Shown: piece after piece, positions 60,863 through 64,000 of the stretch
Numbering within the stretch: position 1 is the stretch's first letter
Layout: every line of letters begins with the position of its first letter
NCBI RefSeq assembly: GCF_018156225.1
Contig: NZ_JAGTAR010000022.1
Coordinates: 46,511 to 110,510 of the forward strand
Direction: 5' to 3'
DNA: 64,000 bases
From: Carboxylicivirga sediminis
GTDB lineage: Bacteria; Bacteroidota; Bacteroidia; Bacteroidales; Marinilabiliaceae
Made by a program: the position numbers and the translations under genes
Notes under the pieces: model-generated
What the model was told of the DNA's origin: nothing
The model's input: only the letters and a program-made list of their open reading frames with translations
Database searches by the model: none

Positions 60863-62182
60863 TTAAAGCAAATCAGATGCCAGTTCGGCCAGATAACTGC
60901 GTTCCCCTTTCACCAGATTAACATGAGCGAATATCTCCTGCCCTTTCATCTTATCGGTCAGATAAGCAAGGCCATTGGATTGCATATCCAGATAAGGTGA
61001 ATCAATTTGTTGAACGTCACCAGTGAATATCATTTTGGTTCCTTCGCCAGCGCGCGTAATAATCGTTTTCACCTCGTGCGGCGTCAAATTTTGCGCCTCG
61101 TCCACTATAAAAAAGGCATCAGACAGACTTCGTCCCCTGATATAAGCCAAAGGTGTGATAACCAGTTGCTCATTTTTAAGCATCTCATCCAGGTTATTCA
61201 CCTCTTTACTTGTGGCCTTGAACCTGCTTTTTATCACACCCAGGTTATCAAAAAGCGGCTGCATATAAGGCCCTATTTTTTCGTTGATATCACCCGGCAA
61301 GAAACCAAGATCGCGATTTGCCAATGGCACAATTGGTCGTGCCAACAAAATTTGATGGTACTGTTTATGCTGTTGTAATGCTGCTGCCAATGCCAAAAGT
61401 GTCTTACCTGTTCCGGCCTTACCAGTTAATGACACCAGCTTAATGTCTGGATTTAGCAGCGCATTTAATGAGAATGTCTGCTCCGCATTACGCGGCTCAA
61501 TACCATAGGCTCCATGCTTCTCTACCCTTCTGATAAGTCCCGATAAGGCATCGTGATGCGCCAAAACCGATTGATTACCATTCCTTAAAACAAAATACTG
61601 ATTGGCCGGCAAGCCTTCCTTCATTGGAAACTCATCGATGGGTATCCCCTGATGCTGGTACAGTGATTCAATCAGTGCCTTATCAAAATCTTCATGTATC
61701 TCAACGCCCTTATCCAGGATATCGATATTCTTAACCTTATCATTCTCATAATCCTCTGACTTCAGTCCTAGCGACTTTGCTTTAAGCCTCAAGTTAATAT
61801 CCTTGGTGATAAGCACTGTCTGCCGGCGTGGAAAGGTTGACTTAACATGCAGTGAAATGGCCAGAATACGATGATCAGAGGTGTTTTCACTAAATGATTC
61901 CTTCATCACCTCAGGTATGGGCTTGCCAGTAGCTACAAATAGCTTCCCTTTTTTTGCCCCAAGCGGAATACCTTCTTTAAAAGCCTTTTCGCCCGCCATT
62001 TTATCCATCTCGCGAGCAAACTCACGCGCCTGAAAGTTAATGAGGTCATTACCTTTTTTGAATCGATCCAATTCCTCAAGAACAACAATCGGAATAATTA
62101 CATCATTTTCCTCAAAGTTGTATATACATTTGTGGTCGTGTAACAACACATTTGTATCGAGAATAAAAAGTTTTTTTGCCAT
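60863..62182 (-). CDS. PIN-PhoH family protein (YlaK-like)
   Basis: A 439-residue fusion of an N-terminal PIN ribonuclease domain (LFILDTNVLLHDH, acidic residues through about 140) and a C-terminal PhoH ATPase (Walker A LTGKAGTGKTLLALAAAL, Walker B AFFIVDEAQNLTPHEVKTI). PIN-PhoH proteins are ATP-dependent RNA helicases with ribonuclease activity. The ATG at 62182 (MAKKLFIL) is chosen because the longer frame would reach into the folC promoter. It is divergent from folC. Confidence 0.93.
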   Translation of the reverse strand: MAKKLFILDTNVLLHDHKCIYNFEENDVIIPIVVLEELDRFKKGNDLINFQAREFAREMDKMAGEKAFKEGIPLGAKKGKLFVATGKPIPEVMKESFSENTSDHRILAISLHVKSTFPRRQTVLITKDINLRLKAKSLGLKSEDYENDKVKNIDILDKGVEIHEDFDKALIESLYQHQGIPIDEFPMKEGLPANQYFVLRNGNQSVLAHHDALSGLIRRVEKHGAYGIEPRNAEQTFSLNALLNPDIKLVSLTGKAGTGKTLLALAAALQQHKQYHQILLARPIVPLANRDLGFLPGDINEKIGPYMQPLFDNLGVIKSRFKATSKEVNNLDEMLKNEQLVITPLAYIRGRSLSDAFFIVDEAQNLTPHEVKTIITRAGEGTKMIFTGDVQQIDSPYLDMQSNGLAYLTDKMKGQEIFAHVNLVKGERSYLAELASDLL

Positions 62183-62245
62183 AAAGTTCGGTTTTGTTTC
62201 TCTTAAAGATAGAGAAAAAAAGAGCGTTTGAATGAGATTAAGCAA

Positions 62246-62253
62246 TATTTTTG
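62246..62253 (+). promoter_or_regulatory. -7 promoter element of folC
   Basis: TATTTTTG ends 4 nt before the folC ATG (62258), so the transcript would be leaderless or nearly so. A TTTG at 62227 is only 15 nt upstream, shorter than the usual spacing. Confidence 0.35.
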
Positions 62254-62257
62254 CATT

Positions 62258-63556
62258 ATGAATTACCACGAAACACTTGACTTTTTGTTTGCCCAGTTGC
62301 CGATGTATCAGCGCGTGGGTAAAGCGGCCTATAAAGCTGATTTAGCCACTACCCTGGCTTTGGATGACTATTTTAATCACCCACACAAAGCGTATAAGAC
62401 CATACACATTGGAGGTACCAATGGCAAAGGTTCTGTATCACATTGCATTGCATCTGTACTGCAAGAAGCGGGTTACAAAGTCGGCCTTTACACTTCGCCC
62501 CACCTCAAGGATTTTCGTGAGCGCATACGCATCAATGGCCAGATGATTAGCGAACAGGCTGTGATTAATTTTGTGGCCAATCACCAAAATATTATCAAAG
62601 AACTACAGCCCTCTTTTTTCGAGATGTCGGTAGCAATGGCCTTCGAGTATTTCAAGCAGGAGGCGGTTGATGTGGCCATCGTTGAAGTGGGCATGGGCGG
62701 TCGCCTCGACTCAACCAACATCATCAGTCCCGAAGTTTCGGCCATTACCAACATAGGACTGGATCACACAGCATTCCTAGGTGACTCATTGGATAAAATC
62801 GCCATTGAGAAAGGTGGCATCATCAAAAAAGATGTACCCGTCATTATTGGTCAGACACAAAAGGAAACCGCATCTGTTTTTACTTCGTTAGCTGACGAAA
62901 GAGGTACCAACATTTCCTTTGCCGACCAACAACTGAAGGTATCAACTGCCACCCTATCGATTGACGAAAAGCAGGTATTTCAGATTTACAGAGACAACCA
63001 GCTGACCTATGCCGATTTAAAGCTGGACTTGCTAGGCTCCTATCAGGAAAAGAATATATTAACAGCTTTAGCAATTATTGAGCAACTACAAAAAGGCAGC
63101 TTTACCATAAGTAAAGAGCACATTTACCAGGGTTTAGGAAAGGTAGTCAGTAACACCGGCCTACTAGGGCGTTGGCAGCACCTGGGATATAACCCGAGAA
63201 TTATTTGCGATACAGGGCACAATCTGGATGGCATTTCAATGCTGGTAGAACAGATTAAGAACACGCCTCACGAAAAGCTACACATAGTTTTGGGAATGGT
63301 AAACGATAAGGATCATGCGGCTGTGCTTGGCATTTTACCCAAACATGCCAGTTATTACTTTACAAAGGCTGCTATTCCACGTAGTTTGGATGAAAAAGTG
63401 TTGCAGGAAATGGCCGAAAAGTTTCAATTAAATGGTCACCCCTTCCTGGATGTACATTCTGCACTCAACGAAGCTAAAAAAAATGCTAATCCCAACGATC
63501 TGATTTTCATTGGCGGAAGCACATTTATTGTAGCCGACATATTAGAAAAATGCTAA
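62258..63556 (+). CDS. folC: Bifunctional folylpolyglutamate / dihydrofolate synthase FolC
   Basis: A 432-residue Mur-like ligase. ATP is bound by HIGGTNGKGSVSH; the family motifs GLYTSPHLKDFRERIRING, EVGMGGRLDSTNII, NIGLDHTAFLGDS and the C-terminal GRWQHLGYNPRIICDTGHNLDG follow. It adds glutamate to dihydropteroate and to folates. The ATG at 62258 (MNYHETLDF) is preferred to one 30 nt upstream, which lies before the -7 element. Confidence 0.94.
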   Translation: MNYHETLDFLFAQLPMYQRVGKAAYKADLATTLALDDYFNHPHKAYKTIHIGGTNGKGSVSHCIASVLQEAGYKVGLYTSPHLKDFRERIRINGQMISEQAVINFVANHQNIIKELQPSFFEMSVAMAFEYFKQEAVDVAIVEVGMGGRLDSTNIISPEVSAITNIGLDHTAFLGDSLDKIAIEKGGIIKKDVPVIIGQTQKETASVFTSLADERGTNISFADQQLKVSTATLSIDEKQVFQIYRDNQLTYADLKLDLLGSYQEKNILTALAIIEQLQKGSFTISKEHIYQGLGKVVSNTGLLGRWQHLGYNPRIICDTGHNLDGISMLVEQIKNTPHEKLHIVLGMVNDKDHAAVLGILPKHASYYFTKAAIPRSLDEKVLQEMAEKFQLNGHPFLDVHSALNEAKKNANPNDLIFIGGSTFIVADILEKC

Positions 63557-63561
63557 ATAAA

Positions 63562-63593
63562 TTTGGAGGTAATAAAAAAGAGACATATTTTTG
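63562..63593 (+). promoter_or_regulatory. Promoter of the tRNA-Val operon
   Basis: TTTG (63562-63565), 20-nt spacer, TATTTTTG (63586-63593), a full match to TAnnTTTG, about 28 nt before the first tRNA. Confidence 0.65.
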
Positions 63594-63621
63594 CATCGCT
63601 TTTCTAAGGAGATAAGCACTG

Positions 63622-63699
63622 GGGCGATTAGCTCAGTTGGTTTAGAGCACTTGGTTTACACCCAAGGGGTCGGGGGTTCGACTCCCTCATCGCCCACCA
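63622..63699 (+). tRNA. tRNA-Val (anticodon UAC), copy 1
   Basis: A complete cloverleaf: acceptor GGGCGAT / ATCGCCC, D-stem GCTC/GAGC, anticodon stem CTTGG/CCAAG with loop TTTACAC (anticodon TAC), T-arm with GGTTCGACTCC. CCA is encoded at 63697-63699. A37 follows the anticodon, as expected for a TrmN6 substrate. Confidence 0.97.
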
Positions 63700-63759
63700 A
63701 CTAATGATTGAACGAAATCATAGCACGTAGTTTTATTGAAATTACCTGAAAATATTCAG

Positions 63760-63837
63760 GGGCGATTAGCTCAGTTGGTTTAGAGCACTTGGTTTACACC
63801 CAAGGGGTCGGGGGTTCGACTCCCTCATCGCCCACCA
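63760..63837 (+). tRNA. tRNA-Val (anticodon UAC), copy 2
   Basis: Identical in sequence to copy 1, including the encoded CCA (63835-63837). The spacer from copy 1 is 60 nt. Confidence 0.97.
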
Positions 63838-63860
63838 TTATTAAAACAACATATATTTCA

Positions 63861-63935
63861 GGGCGATTAGCTCAGTTGGTTTAGAGCACTTGGTTTACAC
63901 CCAAGGGGTCGGGGGTTCGACTCCCTCATCGCCCA
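63861..63935 (+). tRNA. tRNA-Val (anticodon UAC), copy 3, CCA not encoded
   Basis: Identical to copies 1 and 2 over all 75 bases, but the gene continues CTT where they have CCA, so the 3' end needs CCA-adding enzyme. The spacer from copy 2 is only 23 nt. Confidence 0.97.
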
Positions 63936-63940
63936 CTTTC

Positions 63941-63972
63941 AAAGGAGAAGCAATTATTGCTTCTCCTTTTTT
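63941..63972 (+). terminator. Terminator of the tRNA-Val operon
   Basis: A perfect 13-bp stem AAAGGAGAAGCAA / TTGCTTCTCCTTT with a 3-nt loop, followed by T residues, 5 nt past copy 3. Confidence 0.88.
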
Positions 63973-64000
63973 GTTGTACCAAAACCTCAATCATGTGTTA

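Noticed and set aside
63622..63935. CRISPR-like direct repeat array
   Set aside because: The repeats are full tRNA-Val genes with a promoter and terminator; spacers differ in length (60 and 23 nt).

Overview
The window looks like a chromosomal segment of a member of the Bacteroidota. The evidence is a type IX secretion core (PorV, PorU, GldJ), a fused SecDF, a TamA-like/TamB pair, a TIGR02757 protein, Rex, and promoters of the Bacteroidota kind (TTTG at -33, about 19 nt, TAnnTTTG at -7). GldJ together with PorU/PorV fits a marine or environmental lineage (Marinilabiliales, Cytophagales or similar) better than gut Bacteroides. I cannot fix the genus.

Layout. (1) 1-6170 is the edge of an integrated mobile element read leftward: a CHC2/Toprim/P-loop replication primase, a phage antirepressor-like protein, a DUF4406 protein, an excisionase-like HTH protein and several orphans. 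Its right border lies in the AT-rich gap 6168-6944, which also holds a 266-bp MITE-like element with about 37-bp imperfect terminal inverted repeats. (2) 6945-12009 holds a BNR-repeat lipoprotein, a lipoprotein/ECF sigma/anti-sigma operon, a small membrane protein and ComB. (3) 12021-17451 is a peptide export cassette: MATE transporter, C39-peptidase ABC transporter, HlyD adaptor, a small HTH protein and an unlisted 47-residue double-glycine-leader peptide (17308-17451) that is the probable substrate. (4) Facing it, 17536-22065 carries a secreted TPR-CHAT (caspase-fold) protein, convergent with an ECF sigma factor and a membrane anti-sigma-like protein with periplasmic TPRs.

(5) 22238-28875 is housekeeping: trmN6, TIGR02757, lolD-like ABC ATPase, Ca/Na antiporter and tatA in one operon, then secDF. 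(6) 29045-35249 is an FtsX-type ABC transporter divergent from a sigma-54-type response regulator and its histidine kinase, with three near-identical dyads between them. (7) 35305-39681 holds rex, a secreted orphan, a hybrid histidine kinase whose ATP-binding domain looks decayed, a 45-residue membrane peptide with a good promoter, and a DUF3859-like gene. (8) 39693-48445 holds a TPR protein, TamB, TamA/TamL, a thioredoxin and ispF. (9) 48512-56694 is the T9SS cluster porV, porU // gldJ, murF. (10) 56691-63556 holds a glycosyltransferase, a lipid A-type acyltransferase, IMPase, mtaB, phoH and folC. (11) 63562-63972 is an operon of three identical tRNA-Val(UAC) genes with promoter and terminator.

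Most promising for new biology: the GG-leader peptide with its dedicated exporter and regulator; the periplasmic CHAT-TPR protein next to a TPR-type sigma/anti-sigma pair; the MITE-like element; and the degenerate signalling proteins (ABC ATPase lacking LSGGQ, hybrid kinase lacking G1/G2 boxes). All family calls come from reading motifs; no database search was run.
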